This document shows, one piece after another, positions 1 to 9,588 of a stretch of DNA of 40,624 nucleotides (positions within the stretch are counted from its first letter, which is position 1; the number at the start of each line of letters is the position of its first letter). The DNA is from Pseudomonadota bacterium (GTDB lineage Bacteria > Desulfobacterota > Desulfobulbia > Desulfobulbales > Desulfocapsaceae), in contig JAHJNL010000039.1 in NCBI GenBank assembly GCA_018820855.1, positions 1-40,624 of the forward strand. The letters are read 5' to 3'. The position numbers and the translations under genes are program-made. The notes under the pieces are model-generated. The model ran no database searches and was not told the DNA's origin. It was given only the letters and a program-made list of their open reading frames with translations.

Positions 1-1
1 C

Positions 2-1564
2 ATCATCGACCAGTGCGTTGCCCAGGGTGTACCCTTTGCCAGAGAATACGGCGGCACTCTGGCCAACCGTTCCTTTGGCGGGGCTCAGGTTTCCCGAACC
101 TTTTACGCCAGGGGCCAGACCGGTCAGCAGCTCCTCTTCGGTGCCTACTCCGCCCTTTCCCGCCAGATCAAGGCCGGCAAGGTCACCCTGCTGCCACGCA
201 GGGAGATGATGGAACTGGTTCTGATCGACGGTCAGGCCAGGGGCATTATCACCCGCGACATCATCAACGGAAAGCTCGATACCCTTGCAGCCGACGCAGT
301 GATCCTGGCCACCGGGGGCTACGGCAATGCCTACTTTCTCTCCACCAATGCCATGGCCTCCAATGTCACGGCAGCCTGGCGGGCCCACAAACTGGGTGCC
401 GGTTTCGCCAACCCCTGTTATGTGCAGATCCATCCCACCTGTATTCCGGTGCACGGCGATTACCAGTCCAAACTGACGCTGATGAGCGAGTCCCTGCGCA
501 ATGACGGTCGGGTCTGGGTACCGAAGAATCCCGGTGACAAACGCAGTCCCGCCTCCATCCCGGAAGAAGAGCGCGATTACTATCTGGAAAACAAGTACCC
601 CAGTTTCGGCAATCTGGTGCCGCGGGATGTGGCCTCACGCAATGCCAAAGAGCAGTGCGATGCCGGCAAGGGTGTTGGGTCCACCAACCTTGCCGTCTAT
701 CTCGATTTTGCAGAAGCCATCCGCCGTGACGGCGAGGCAACCATTCTCAAGAAATACGGTAATCTTTTCCAGATGTATGAAAAAATTACCGACTCAAACC
801 CGCTGCACGAACCGATGATGATCTATCCGGCCGTTCATTACACCATGGGCGGACTCTGGGTGGATTACAACCTCATGACCACAATCCCCGGACTCTTTGC
901 CCTTGGTGAATGCAACTTTTCCGATCACGGCGCAAACCGCCTTGGAGCCAGCGCCCTGATGCAGGGGCTGGCCGACGGCTACTTCATCATCGGCAACACC
1001 ATTGCCAATTACCTTGGCTCTTCCAGCCTCAAGAGTGTGGGTACCGATCATCCCCAGTTTTTAGAGTCACAGAAAAAGGTGCATGACCGTATCCTCAGAC
1101 TTCTGCGCAGCAGTGAAGGCGGCCCCAAGGGCAAACTGACCGTAGACGAAATTCACAAGGAGCTGGGACTGCTGCTCTGGGACCACTGCGGAATGGCAAG
1201 AAACAAAGAGGGACTGGAAAAAGCCCTGGCTGCACTGCCCGCCATACAGGAAAAATTCTGGAAGGATGTCTATATTCCCGGATCCGGGAGCGAACTGAAC
1301 CAGTCCCTGGAACGAGCTGGAAGGGTGGCCGATTTTCTCGAATTTGCCGAGATCATGATCCGCGACGCCTTGGCCCGGGAAGAATCATGTGGCTGTCATC
1401 TGCGGGAAGAGAGTCAGACGGAGGAACACGAAGCAAAACGAGACGATGCCAACTACAGCTATGTCTCCGTCTGGGAACATCAGGGAGAAGGCAAGCAGCC
1501 GCAACTCCACAAAGAACCGCTGACCTTTGAAAATGTGACACCAAGCCAGCGTAGTTATAAGTAA
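2..1564 (+). CDS. sdhA: Succinate dehydrogenase/fumarate reductase flavoprotein subunit, 5'-truncated
   Basis: The reading frame is open from base 2, so the N-terminus with the FAD dinucleotide-binding motif lies before the window; about 520 residues are visible. The family oxidises succinate to fumarate, or the reverse, on a membrane-bound complex. Visible marks are the HPTC substrate-site segment (bases 430-441), a HYTMGG segment near 837 and a [18 protein letters not shown] segment near 907-960 that holds the FAD tail. The C-terminus is Cys/His-containing and charged. sdhB follows 119 bases downstream on the same strand, and a cytochrome b subunit is expected upstream, outside the window. 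The protein resembles the flavoproteins of the type B (Wolinella/Bacillus-like) enzymes. Whether it runs as reductase or dehydrogenase cannot be told from sequence. Confidence 0.93.
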   Translation: MIDQCVAQGVPFAREYGGTLANRSFGGAQVSRTFYARGQTGQQLLFGAYSALSRQIKAGKVTLLPRREMMELVLIDGQARGIITRDIINGKLDTLAADAVILATGGYGNAYFLSTNAMASNVTAAWRAHKLGAGFANPCYVQIHPTCIPVHGDYQSKLTLMSESLRNDGRVWVPKNPGDKRSPASIPEEERDYYLENKYPSFGNLVPRDVASRNAKEQCDAGKGVGSTNLAVYLDFAEAIRRDGEATILKKYGNLFQMYEKITDSNPLHEPMMIYPAVHYTMGGLWVDYNLMTTIPGLFALGECNFSDHGANRLGASALMQGLADGYFIIGNTIANYLGSSSLKSVGTDHPQFLESQKKVHDRILRLLRSSEGGPKGKLTVDEIHKELGLLLWDHCGMARNKEGLEKALAALPAIQEKFWKDVYIPGSGSELNQSLERAGRVADFLEFAEIMIRDALAREESCGCHLREESQTEEHEAKRDDANYSYVSVWEHQGEGKQPQLHKEPLTFENVTPSQRSYK

Positions 1565-1683
1565 CAGTCACTCTTTCCAGCGGGACAGAATCGCAGCCGG
1601 CAATGAGCTGCATTCTGTCCCCTGCTGACTAATTTATGCCTGTTAGCCCCGGCAGAGACTATCATAGAACACTACAGAAACTC

Positions 1684-2442
1684 ATGAAGACCATTGACCT
1701 TGAACTTGAAATCTGGCGCCAGAAAAACAACAATACTTCAGGTGAATTTGAGACCTACACCCTGAATAACATTTCCACTGACATGTCTTTTTTGGAAATG
1801 CTTGATGTCCTCAACGAAAATCTGACAAGAGAAGGAAAAGATCCGGTGGCCTTTGACCATGACTGCCGGGAAGGAATCTGCGGTATGTGCGGCGCTGTGG
1901 TCAACGGCATCGCCCATGGTCCCGAGCCCGAGACCACTCTCTGCCAGCTGCACATGCGCCATTTTGCCAGCGGCGACACCCTGGTTATCGAGCCTTTCCG
2001 CTCCCGGGCCTTTCCTATCCGTAAAGACCTCATTGTCGACCGCAGTGCTCTGGATCGAATCATCCAGGCAGGCGGCTACGTCTCAGTCAATACCGGAGGA
2101 GCACCTGACGGGAACAGTACGCCTATTCCCTCAGCCACTGCCGAACTGGCCATGGATGCTGCCGCCTGCATCGGCTGCGGTGCCTGTGTTGCCAGCTGTC
2201 CCAACGGTGCAGCCATGCTCTTCACCGGTGCAAAAATATCCCAGCTCAGCCTCCTCCCCCAGGGGCAGCCGGAACGCAGGGAACGGGCGCTTAACATGGT
2301 GGCAGCCATGGACAGTGAAGGATTCGGCAACTGTACCAATGAACGGGAATGCGAGGCAGTCTGTCCCAAAGGCATATCCATCAGGAATATTGCCAGGATG
2401 AACCGGGAATTTATGAAGGCCTCATTTCTGAAAGACTTGTAA
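1684..2442 (+). CDS. sdhB: Succinate dehydrogenase/fumarate reductase iron-sulfur subunit
   Basis: This is the electron-transfer subunit that passes electrons between the flavoprotein and the membrane quinone site. Cysteines for a 2Fe-2S cluster are seen in CREGICGMC (from residue about 60) with a further Cys in [19 protein letters not shown] motif binds a 4Fe-4S cluster, and [14 protein letters not shown] supplies ligands for the third cluster. I start at the ATG at 1684 ([11 protein letters not shown]), which matches the usual family start. An in-frame ATG at 1636 would add 16 residues of unlikely character. The length of about 252 residues is normal. The gene belongs with sdhA immediately upstream and is probably co-transcribed with it. 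Confidence 0.93.
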   Translation: MKTIDLELEIWRQKNNNTSGEFETYTLNNISTDMSFLEMLDVLNENLTREGKDPVAFDHDCREGICGMCGAVVNGIAHGPEPETTLCQLHMRHFASGDTLVIEPFRSRAFPIRKDLIVDRSALDRIIQAGGYVSVNTGGAPDGNSTPIPSATAELAMDAAACIGCGACVASCPNGAAMLFTGAKISQLSLLPQGQPERRERALNMVAAMDSEGFGNCTNERECEAVCPKGISIRNIARMNREFMKASFLKDL

Positions 2443-2471
2443 CTGGCCTGCCCTAGCCAAAATGAACACTT

Positions 2472-2807
2472 TTACAGAACGGTTTTTTCAGGAATCAAAA
2501 ATTTCTCAAATCCTTTCAAGCTGACATCGCCCAGATAGGAATGCCCCGTATGACTGTTGCAGCATACCTCAATATAATGAGGGACATCATTCTTGAATTC
2601 TTCTCGTGCTGCATAATTTGAGCAAAAACTCTCGATCTTCAAGCTGCCTAAAAAACTTCCTGCCACTGCATGTACCCAGCAAATCTCTTTGCGCCTCATT
2701 CCGCTAGACATTATTAGTGTTTTCAATATGTTCAGGTATTCTTTACTGCAATACCGAACTTCTTTAACTGAGCGAAAATCATCACAAGAACTGATCGACC
2801 ATACCAA
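2472..2807 (-). CDS. Unrecognised small ORF, possibly a gene remnant
   Basis: This 111-codon reading frame starts with TTG at 2807 and lies convergent to sdhB, whose stop is only 29 bases away. The C-terminal half (AREEFKNDVPHYIEVC... GHSYLGDVSLKGFEKFL) has a protein-like composition, with several cysteines. No family was recognised, there is no signal peptide, and no convincing ribosome site precedes the TTG. It could be a small cytoplasmic protein or the 3' remnant of a larger decayed gene. Confidence 0.3.
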   Translation of the reverse strand: MVWSISSCDDFRSVKEVRYCSKEYLNILKTLIMSSGMRRKEICWVHAVAGSFLGSLKIESFCSNYAAREEFKNDVPHYIEVCCNSHTGHSYLGDVSLKGFEKFLIPEKTVL

Positions 2808-2858
2808 CTTGATATGAAGTTCATGTCAAGGCATACTCTCTTAAATCCCTTTTCATGA

Positions 2859-3044
2859 CTCTTCAACCAGCATGAGGCGTTTCAACCTCAAGTACACGAA
2901 CAGGTCGAACAAATAACAGGTGTTGCAATCCCTGTTGTCGATACAGTTAATTCTGATATTAAGATACCGGATCAAAATAAATTTGACCTCCTGCACGTTA
3001 TGCACGACAATGAAAACATATGTCAAAAACAATTCGAGCCATAA
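2859..3044 (+). pseudogene. Possible gene remnant just upstream of the histidine kinase
   Basis: A frame with no ATG near its 5' end is open from a stop at 2856 to the TAA at 3042-3044. It reads as plausible protein (GVAIPVVDTVNSDIKIPD... FDLLHVMHDNENICQKQ). It ends 13 bases before the GTG chosen for the kinase and carries that gene's ribosome site in its tail. It may be the 3' end of a decayed gene once coupled to the kinase. No family was assigned, and chance openness over 61 codons is possible. Confidence 0.25.
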
Positions 3045-3057
3045 GGAAGAAAACGAC

Positions 3058-5037
3058 GTGTCACTGAAAAAGAAAATTCTGCTTTTCGCTACCACATTTT
3101 TGTTTCTTCTCAGCATTGGAATCTTTACCGCTTTTAAAAATCATCAGTTCATCCAAAGATTCCATGAAGAGATGGCAGCAGTTGTTCTTTTACAGGAAAA
3201 GTGCAATAACATCAAAAATAGCATTGAAAATGCTATAATGATACCACACGATTACATTATTCACGAAAATCAAGAGGAAAAAGAAAATTTTTCTAAATTA
3301 TTTTATAGCCTCAAACAGGATATCCAGGAAATCAGCCGGCTGGCACTCTCTCATTCAGAAAAGCATAGCTCTGATATTTTTAAATCCTTAGCAGCCAGTC
3401 ATCCACGATTTAATACACTTGAAAAAGAAATTTTGAATTTTGAACAGCTTGTTGCAAATGTTTTTGCAATCAAACAACCTCAGATAGGTCAGATTAGCGT
3501 GAGATTACTGGAAGAAATAGATTTATACGGTCAGGAACTTAAAGATAAAATTACCACTGAAAATAATTTTTTCATTAATCTCTTATATCAAAATCTCAAT
3601 GCTCTCTCAGGAAGAGAGCACTTGTTGTACGTAAAACTTCAGATACTAGAAAGCATTATCCTCCTGACCGGTCTTTTTTTAAGCTTCTATCTTTATCAAA
3701 GCATCATCAAGCCGGTAAATCACCTCCTTAACGTTACCAGGTCAATCGGTGAGGGCAACCTTTCGTCCAGGGTAGAGCTGAGCAATACAGACGAATTTGG
3801 CGAACTGGGCCAATCCTTTAATAATATGCTCCAGGAACTGACAATCACCTACGAACGGATGAACTCCATTTTTCAAGGATCAGGAGATGCTATGCGGGTC
3901 ATTGATAAAAATTTTACCGTTCTTCAGGTAAATAATGAAATGGCAAATTTTTGCGTCATCCCACTTGCTGAAAACAGAGGTATGAAATGTTATGATCAGT
4001 TCAGCAGTGAACACTGCCATTCTGAAACTTGCACCCTCCAACAAGTGCTCAATGGCAAAAAACGAGTTCAGGGCGAAACAATTAAACAGACCACAACCGG
4101 GGAATCAATCCCAGTTGAGATGATCGCCACGCCACTCTTGATAGAAGGAAAAATCGTCGGCGTCATTGAATCCTTTCGAGACATCAGTGAACGTAAAAAA
4201 GCCGAAAAGGACAAAGAACAGTTACAGGCACAATTATTTCATGCCCAGAAATTGGAATCTGTTGGTCGACTGGCAGCAGGTATCGCCCACGAAATCAACA
4301 CCCCCATTCAGTATATCGGTACCAACAATGACTTCATAGACGAAGCCACACAGGAAATCAATGAGTTAATGAATACTATACAGGAAATCAGCAAAACAGC
4401 ACCCAAGGAAATCATGGATGCCATACACAAATCCTTTGAGAAGGCAGACTGGGAATACTTGTCCGAAGAATTGCCACAAGCGATCTCTCAATCCCGAAAC
4501 GGAATCAATCGAGTCAGTTCTCTGGTCCTGGCAATGAAGGAGTTCTCTCACCCAGGCAGCAAAGAAAAGGAACCACGCAACCTCAACCAGATCATCAACA
4601 CCACAGTAACAATAGCACGTAACGAGTGGAAATACGTATCAGACATGACACTGGATCTAGATCCAAATCTTCCTGACATCCCCCTCTTGGCTGATGAGAT
4701 AGGCCAGGTCATTCTCAATATACTCGTCAATGCAAGTCATGCCATCGGTGAGAAACTCACTGACAATCCGGATGGTGCAAAAGGAACCATCACCATCCAA
4801 ACGAAACAGATAGACAACAGAATAGAGATTCGCATCAGTGACACTGGCAACGGTATCCCTGAAACAATACAGGATAGGATATTCGATCCTTTTTACACCA
4901 CTAAAAAAGTCGGCAAAGGAAGCGGTCAGGGCCTAGCTATCAGCCACGATGTAATTGTTGAAAAACACAACGGAAGTATTGATTTTGAGACAGTACCAGG
5001 CAAAGGAACACACTTTATCATTGGCTTACCTTTATGA
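3058..5037 (+). CDS. Membrane-bound PAS sensor histidine kinase
   Basis: About 659 residues. In order: a first membrane segment (about 4-25); a periplasmic helical sensor region; a second membrane segment (about 193-215); HAMP (about 215-268); PAS (about 268-378); a HisKA-like dimerisation helix with GIAHEINTP, phospho-acceptor His about 411; and an HATPase domain with N-box NASHAI, DTGNGIP and GKGSGQGLAIS. It should autophosphorylate on His and pass phosphate to a response regulator. None is encoded next door, so it is an orphan kinase here. The PAS domain has a C-x8-C-x4-C cluster. I prefer the GTG at 3058 because AAGGAAG lies 7 bases upstream. ATG 3010 and an in-frame start at 2920 lack such a site, and the region upstream of 3044 is better read in another frame. 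Confidence 0.9.
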   Translation: MSLKKKILLFATTFLFLLSIGIFTAFKNHQFIQRFHEEMAAVVLLQEKCNNIKNSIENAIMIPHDYIIHENQEEKENFSKLFYSLKQDIQEISRLALSHSEKHSSDIFKSLAASHPRFNTLEKEILNFEQLVANVFAIKQPQIGQISVRLLEEIDLYGQELKDKITTENNFFINLLYQNLNALSGREHLLYVKLQILESIILLTGLFLSFYLYQSIIKPVNHLLNVTRSIGEGNLSSRVELSNTDEFGELGQSFNNMLQELTITYERMNSIFQGSGDAMRVIDKNFTVLQVNNEMANFCVIPLAENRGMKCYDQFSSEHCHSETCTLQQVLNGKKRVQGETIKQTTTGESIPVEMIATPLLIEGKIVGVIESFRDISERKKAEKDKEQLQAQLFHAQKLESVGRLAAGIAHEINTPIQYIGTNNDFIDEATQEINELMNTIQEISKTAPKEIMDAIHKSFEKADWEYLSEELPQAISQSRNGINRVSSLVLAMKEFSHPGSKEKEPRNLNQIINTTVTIARNEWKYVSDMTLDLDPNLPDIPLLADEIGQVILNILVNASHAIGEKLTDNPDGAKGTITIQTKQIDNRIEIRISDTGNGIPETIQDRIFDPFYTTKKVGKGSGQGLAISHDVIVEKHNGSIDFETVPGKGTHFIIGLPL

Positions 5038-5407
5038 GACAATCCCTTGAAACAATAATTCCCAACTGATCAGGTATAGAAAATCCACTTCCTGACAGGA
5101 TCAGGTCTGCATCCCCACAAGGAATAGTTTTCTGCCACGTAAAAAATTAATGTTTGCTTCTTATTTGAATATGGTATCTTGTTTTAATACGTGAAGGATC
5201 AGCAATCATCTCGATCAAAGGACTACAACAGAAGCAACCTTTCAATGCCATTTCAACATGTTGTAACAATAATTTTCAAATTAAACTATACTGTCTGAAC
5301 CAGACCAACTGAGGCTAAAGATCCTTTGCGGATATCCTTATCGGCATAAGCCTTCATTTATCGGATAGAAACAATCAGCTTGAAAGTGGCAGGTGGCATA
5401 CAGAAAC
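5038..5407. other. Intergenic region, no gene seen
   Basis: These 370 bases lie between the stops of the converging kinase and minus-strand ORF. They are AT-rich, with only weak dyads around the GATCAG/CTGATC words near 5068-5105. I saw no convincing terminator, RNA or ORF. Confidence 0.5.
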
Positions 5408-5923
5408 TTAGTGATGTTCATCACCAAAAAGCAGATAACCGTCACCATTGAAGAAAGAGTTTAACCTGTTGTTTGTGCTGTGATCGCTAAAGTGCAGGCT
5501 GAATAAGGTATCAGTGATAACCAGTGCAATTTCGGGGTATTCCAGGCGAAGAAATTCACTGAGTTCAAACGTCTGCAGGTTATTGCTGCCGGGAAAAATT
5601 TTTGCCCGTAAATAACTGTGCGAGATAACAAAAGTAAACTCCCGTGGTTTCTTAAATCCTTCAACAATCAATCCACTGAGACTGATTGACAACCTGTCTC
5701 CACATTCCAAAATCTGCTGAGAAGATATTTCAGCCAAGAGAATGTTGGTTTGCAGCGCCATGGCCTTACAGCAGTCATTGACATAAGCCACAGGTGTAAC
5801 AATAATATCTGGAGGCATAAAAAACGAGCTGATCTCCACCAGGGACTCGACGAAATCATCGGTAATCAACTGTGGCTGCCTGCCCACGGCTGCTCCGTAA
5901 TCAAAGAGTGAACCTGTATTCAA
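5408..5923 (-). CDS. Hypothetical cytoplasmic protein
   Basis: 171 residues with no signal peptide or membrane segment. The start is a TTG at 5923, supported by GGGAG six bases upstream; an ATG five bases before it runs into a stop in its own frame. The sequence alternates hydrophobic strands with polar loops (ISSFFMPPDIIVTPVAY, CGDRLSISLSGLIVEG, REFTFVISHSYLRAKIF), suggesting a mixed alpha/beta fold. I recognise no family. It faces away from the flavoprotein gene at 6098 and may share its promoter region. The protein-like composition and ribosome site make it probably real. Confidence 0.6.
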   Translation of the reverse strand: MNTGSLFDYGAAVGRQPQLITDDFVESLVEISSFFMPPDIIVTPVAYVNDCCKAMALQTNILLAEISSQQILECGDRLSISLSGLIVEGFKKPREFTFVISHSYLRAKIFPGSNNLQTFELSEFLRLEYPEIALVITDTLFSLHFSDHSTNNRLNSFFNGDGYLLFGDEHH

Positions 5924-6097
5924 GTCATGCTCCCTTTAGTCATCCAGGTCATTATTGGCGCCAATCCTTGAAAGATGCTTAACCAGTCGCATTCGGGTGG
6001 CCCGGAACAAAAACGTTATCCGATAGACATCGAAACATTTTTTCCACGTCACCTCTTCATCTCAGTATAGCACGGATACAACAAAAGCAAAAATCAT

Positions 6098-7129
6098 ATG
6101 CACGTTCACACGCTTATAATCGGGGCCGGACCAGGAGGCCTTGCCTGTGCCCGAACTCTTGCTGAAAAAAAAATAAGCACTCTAGTCCTGGAACGCAAAA
6201 AAATCATCGGCCCTAAAGTCTGTGCCGGAGGGATCACCTGGAGCGGCCTGATCAGCCGTGTTCCTGAAGAACTTGCCGAGAAATCGTTTCCGATACAGCA
6301 TATCCGTACGCCCTGGCAGAAAGTGCGCATTGCAGAACAGACTCCCATCATCGCCACCGTAAATCGAGAGAAGCTGGGTCAACAGATGGCCCGCCAGGCA
6401 ATGGAGGCAGGAGCAATCATACGGACCGGAGTCATCGTGCGCACAATCAAAAAGCGGGCAGTGCTTGTTCAGGACAGAACCAGCGGCAAAAATGAGGAGA
6501 TCTCTTTTGATTATCTGGTGGGGGCAGACGGTTCAAGCTCCCTTGTTCGAAGACACCTGGGCTTGCCCAGCAGACGCCTGGGCATCGGCATTAACTACCA
6601 GATTCCCGGCAATCTAAAACAGATGGAGTGGCACCTGAACAATCGCCTCTTCGGCAACGGATACGCATGGATCTTCCCCCACTCCGACACTGTCTCCATC
6701 GGCGCTTACGCTGACAAGGAAACCAGGGGGCCAACCGAATTAAAGACAAGTCTCCTGAGTTGGGCTGCCAGTCAGGGATTTGAGCTGGACAATCACCGGG
6801 CACGGGCGGAATACATCAATTATGATTTTCAGGGCTGGAACTTTGGCCACACCTTTCTCATTGGTGATGCGGCAGGTCTGGCTTCCGGTCTCACCGGTGA
6901 GGGTATTTACCCGGCCATTGTCTCCGGCGAACAGGCTGCTTTGACCATTGTTGACCAAAACCACAACAGGAACATTATGGACAGACTCATAGGAAAACAT
7001 GACCAACACAGCCGGATGGTAAAACTGAGCGCAAAAAACGGATTTCTCAACTCCCTGCTGGCAGAACTGGTGACACTTGGCCTGCGATCAGGTATGGTCA
7101 AGTTCAACAAACTTGAAATGGCGGTATAA
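6098..7129 (+). CDS. Geranylgeranyl-reductase-family FAD-dependent oxidoreductase
   Basis: 343 residues with an N-terminal Rossmann dinucleotide site (IIGAGPGGLACARTL) followed by a CAGGITWSGL segment, a central DYLVGADGSSSLVRR motif and a C-terminal GDAAGLASGLTGEGIYPAI motif. The last two are the paired FAD-contact motifs of the geranylgeranyl reductase/aromatic hydroxylase superfamily. Members reduce isoprenoid double bonds in lipids or quinone tails; the substrate here is unknown. The length is typical and no membrane segment is seen. The gene for a small dihaem cytochrome follows 117 bases downstream on the same strand, which could mean an electron-transfer link, but nothing in the sequence proves it. 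Confidence 0.85.
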   Translation: MHVHTLIIGAGPGGLACARTLAEKKISTLVLERKKIIGPKVCAGGITWSGLISRVPEELAEKSFPIQHIRTPWQKVRIAEQTPIIATVNREKLGQQMARQAMEAGAIIRTGVIVRTIKKRAVLVQDRTSGKNEEISFDYLVGADGSSSLVRRHLGLPSRRLGIGINYQIPGNLKQMEWHLNNRLFGNGYAWIFPHSDTVSIGAYADKETRGPTELKTSLLSWAASQGFELDNHRARAEYINYDFQGWNFGHTFLIGDAAGLASGLTGEGIYPAIVSGEQAALTIVDQNHNRNIMDRLIGKHDQHSRMVKLSAKNGFLNSLLAELVTLGLRSGMVKFNKLEMAV

Positions 7130-7246
7130 ACGCAAGCGCTTTAAAGACGAATAATTTATAATCACCCAAGCATCTCAGCAACATGACCCTGTAGTGCTCA
7201 GGTATCCCCCTTACAGCACCTCACAATCTGAAATAACGGTATATTC

Positions 7247-7519
7247 ATGGCTCTCTTCGCCCCACAAAAAACCAAGGCTATTCTTATAAATATCGGGTTT
7301 CTTGTAGTATCTGCCGGTATTCTCACCTTCCTTTTCAACGCCCCGGAAGAAACCACGGCTAAACTCCCCCATGATGAAGATCACAGCCGCTTTACAGACA
7401 TGAAGAAAAAAGAGGCGGAAGTTTTCTGTAAAGATTGCCATATTGACAAAGGGATCTATCCCCTGCCCAAAGACCATCCGCCCAAATACCGCTGCCTGTT
7501 TTGCCATAAGAGAGATTAA
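7247..7519 (+). CDS. Small membrane-anchored dihaem c-type cytochrome
   Basis: Only 90 residues. An uncleaved N-terminal membrane helix (about residues 11-30, INIGFLVVSAGILTFLF) is followed by a short periplasmic part with two haem c sites, CKDCH and CLFCH, the second almost at the C-terminus. Histidines in PHDEDHSR and KDHPPKY could be distal ligands. It resembles the minimal cytochrome c7/c3-type modules. It probably shuttles electrons at the outer face of the inner membrane. No strong ribosome site is seen before the ATG. The partner is unknown; the upstream neighbour is a flavoprotein reductase. Confidence 0.82.
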   Translation: MALFAPQKTKAILINIGFLVVSAGILTFLFNAPEETTAKLPHDEDHSRFTDMKKKEAEVFCKDCHIDKGIYPLPKDHPPKYRCLFCHKRD

Positions 7520-7667
7520 GTAAGGGAATAAATTCCTCCCGATATCACTCCAGTGAGTAAAAACAGCCAGTAAGAAATAACCGCAGTCTCAGGATTCCTT
7601 TCTTTGTCGATCTCGTGGAAACTCTCAACCTGTTATTTGAGCGACCTCACCCCGTTCGCATGTGTTC

Positions 7668-8792
7668 TCATGGAAGGGAGGCCCCGATGGGCTGCCAGTC
7701 CTTGTAGACTGGCTGATATCCCAATCCCTTGAGGGCCTCAACCATCTCCGGTACGTTCCTTTCATCAGAGATGTCGAACTGGCTGGTGGAGTCAGCATCC
7801 TGCCGAGAGTGGCCTCCCACTGCCGTGCTGGCACCCGCAGACATCGTCGTTACCCCCAGCGGCAGAATATTGTCCCGAAACTGAGCTCCCTCCCGCGTGG
7901 AGATGGTAACCCCGGCTCGAGGCATGAACAGGCGAAGCGCCGTCATCACTTGCACCAGATGCCGATCGGAAATTGGGAAATCCGGCTGGAACTTCCCGGC
8001 ATGCGGACGCATTCGCGGCAGTGAAACACCCACCGCCACCTCCGGCCAGCGGCTCTGCAACCAGTCCGCGTGAAGCCCGGTAAAGAACGCCTCACGCCGC
8101 CAGTCATCCAACCCTAGCAGGCCACCCACGTTGACCGCCCGCATACCGGCGGCACATCCCCTTTCCGGACCGGCCAAGCGGAAGCGATAGTTCCGCTTGG
8201 GACCTCCGGGATGCAGCTTTTCGTAGAGGGTCTCGTTGTAGGTCTCCTGAAAAAGGGTAAGAGAATCCACCCCATTTTCCACAAGCGTCCTGTACCCTTC
8301 GGTTTCCAGAGGATAAATCTCGATGCCGACAGCCGTGAAGTATTTTTCGATGATGCGAACGCATTGGCTAAGGTATTCGATGGAGGCACGGCGCTTGTCC
8401 TCCCCTGTGAGCAGCAGAATATGTTTCAGCCCGCTCTTGGCAATCTCCTGCGCCTCCGTCTCCACCTCGGAAAAAGAAAGATGGTGGCGCGTGATGGTGT
8501 TATCAACGTTGAAGCCACAATAAACGCACCGATTCGAGCAGTAATTAGAGAGATACATAGGAGTAAACAGGAGCACTGACCGACCGAAATTACGGATTGT
8601 CAAATCATGGGATCTCTGCGCCATCTCCTCCAGAAAACCCTCCGCAGCAGGGGAAAGCAGAGCAAAAAAGTCTTTTACGCTCAACCGCTGTTTTTGTAGG
8701 ATTGCCGCCACCATGCTTTCGGTGACAGATCGGAAATGCTCCGCGATCGGAAAATCCCGCCAGGTTTTGTAATATTCATAAAAGTCCGTCAT
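7668..8792 (-). CDS. thiH: 2-iminoacetate synthase ThiH (radical SAM)
   Basis: 374 residues, the usual length for ThiH. The enzyme cleaves tyrosine by radical SAM chemistry to give dehydroglycine for the thiazole ring of thiamine in anaerobes. The radical SAM cluster motif CSNRCVYCGF is near residue 84-93, within the family-typical context of FTPMYLSNYCSNRC. ETYNETLYEKLHPGG and the C-terminal SAGASTAVGGH match the family. The ATG overlaps the thiG stop by one base (TGATG), showing translational coupling. Use of ThiH rather than the oxygen-dependent glycine oxidase fits an anaerobic lifestyle. Confidence 0.95.
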   Translation of the reverse strand: MTDFYEYYKTWRDFPIAEHFRSVTESMVAAILQKQRLSVKDFFALLSPAAEGFLEEMAQRSHDLTIRNFGRSVLLFTPMYLSNYCSNRCVYCGFNVDNTITRHHLSFSEVETEAQEIAKSGLKHILLLTGEDKRRASIEYLSQCVRIIEKYFTAVGIEIYPLETEGYRTLVENGVDSLTLFQETYNETLYEKLHPGGPKRNYRFRLAGPERGCAAGMRAVNVGGLLGLDDWRREAFFTGLHADWLQSRWPEVAVGVSLPRMRPHAGKFQPDFPISDRHLVQVMTALRLFMPRAGVTISTREGAQFRDNILPLGVTTMSAGASTAVGGHSRQDADSTSQFDISDERNVPEMVEALKGLGYQPVYKDWQPIGASLP

Positions 8793-9583
8793 CAGCGGTC
8801 CCCTTCAAGAAAGCCGGTAAGAGGCGACGAGGCCGCTGCCGTCATACAAGTTGCCCCGGTGCCTGACAGGAATGCGGCTCTGCCGGCACGGACGGCCCAA
8901 CCAAACGCCTCAGCCATGATAGCCGGTTCACCGGCGCTGGCAATGGCGGTGTTGACCAGACAGGCGGCAGCCCCCATCTCCATGGCCGCGCAGGCCTCGG
9001 AGGGTTTACCGATGCCGGCGTCAACAATAATTGGCAGATCAATTTCTTCGATAAGGATTCGGATCATCTCCTCTGTGCGGAGGCCGCGGTTGGAGCCGAT
9101 GGGTGCCCCCAGGGGCATGACAGCGGCAGCGCCCGCGTCCACCAGACTGCGCGCCACCATCAGATCCGCATTGACGTAAGGTAACACCACAAAGCCCTCC
9201 TTCGCCAGAATCTCGGTGGCCTTAACTGTCTCATAGCCATCCGGAAGCAGGTAGCGGTTGTCGGAGATCACCTCGATCTTAATCCAGTTCCCACAGCCGG
9301 CGGCCTTGGCCAGGCGAGCGATGCGCACTGCCTCGTCGGCTGTCCGGGCACCAGAGGTGTTTGGCAGCAGCTGGACCGATTTGGGGATATAGTCCATGAC
9401 GTTCTCTGTTCCTGAGGATAAATCCACTCTCCGCAGGGCCACGGTGACCACCTGCGATCCGGAACGTTCTATGATCTCGGGAATCATGGCATCCGAGGAG
9501 TATTTTCCGGTTCCCGTGAAAAGACGGCTCGTAAGGCTAACGCCGCCAATGACCAAAAAATCTTCCATATTTGATTTGTCCAT
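8792..9583 (-). CDS. thiG: Thiazole synthase ThiG
   Basis: About 263 residues. ThiG condenses deoxyxylulose phosphate, dehydroglycine from ThiH and sulfur from ThiS thiocarboxylate into the thiazole phosphate. Family signatures seen are [10 protein letters not shown] near the N-terminus, NWIKIEVI, a phosphate-binding [12 protein letters not shown] and [13 protein letters not shown] choose the ATG at 9583 because AGGAGG lies nine bases upstream. The ATG at 9592 is also in frame but sits directly on that ribosome site and overlaps the end of the upstream thiS-like ORF, so either start is possible. Confidence 0.95.
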   Translation of the reverse strand: MDKSNMEDFLVIGGVSLTSRLFTGTGKYSSDAMIPEIIERSGSQVVTVALRRVDLSSGTENVMDYIPKSVQLLPNTSGARTADEAVRIARLAKAAGCGNWIKIEVISDNRYLLPDGYETVKATEILAKEGFVVLPYVNADLMVARSLVDAGAAAVMPLGAPIGSNRGLRTEEMIRILIEEIDLPIIVDAGIGKPSEACAAMEMGAAACLVNTAIASAGEPAIMAEAFGWAVRAGRAAFLSGTGATCMTAAASSPLTGFLEGDR

Positions 9584-9588
9584 TTTCT

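Noticed and set aside
2920-3057. N-terminal extension of the histidine kinase
   Set aside because: A GTG with a good ribosome site at 3058 begins directly before the first membrane helix, and another frame is open over the extension.
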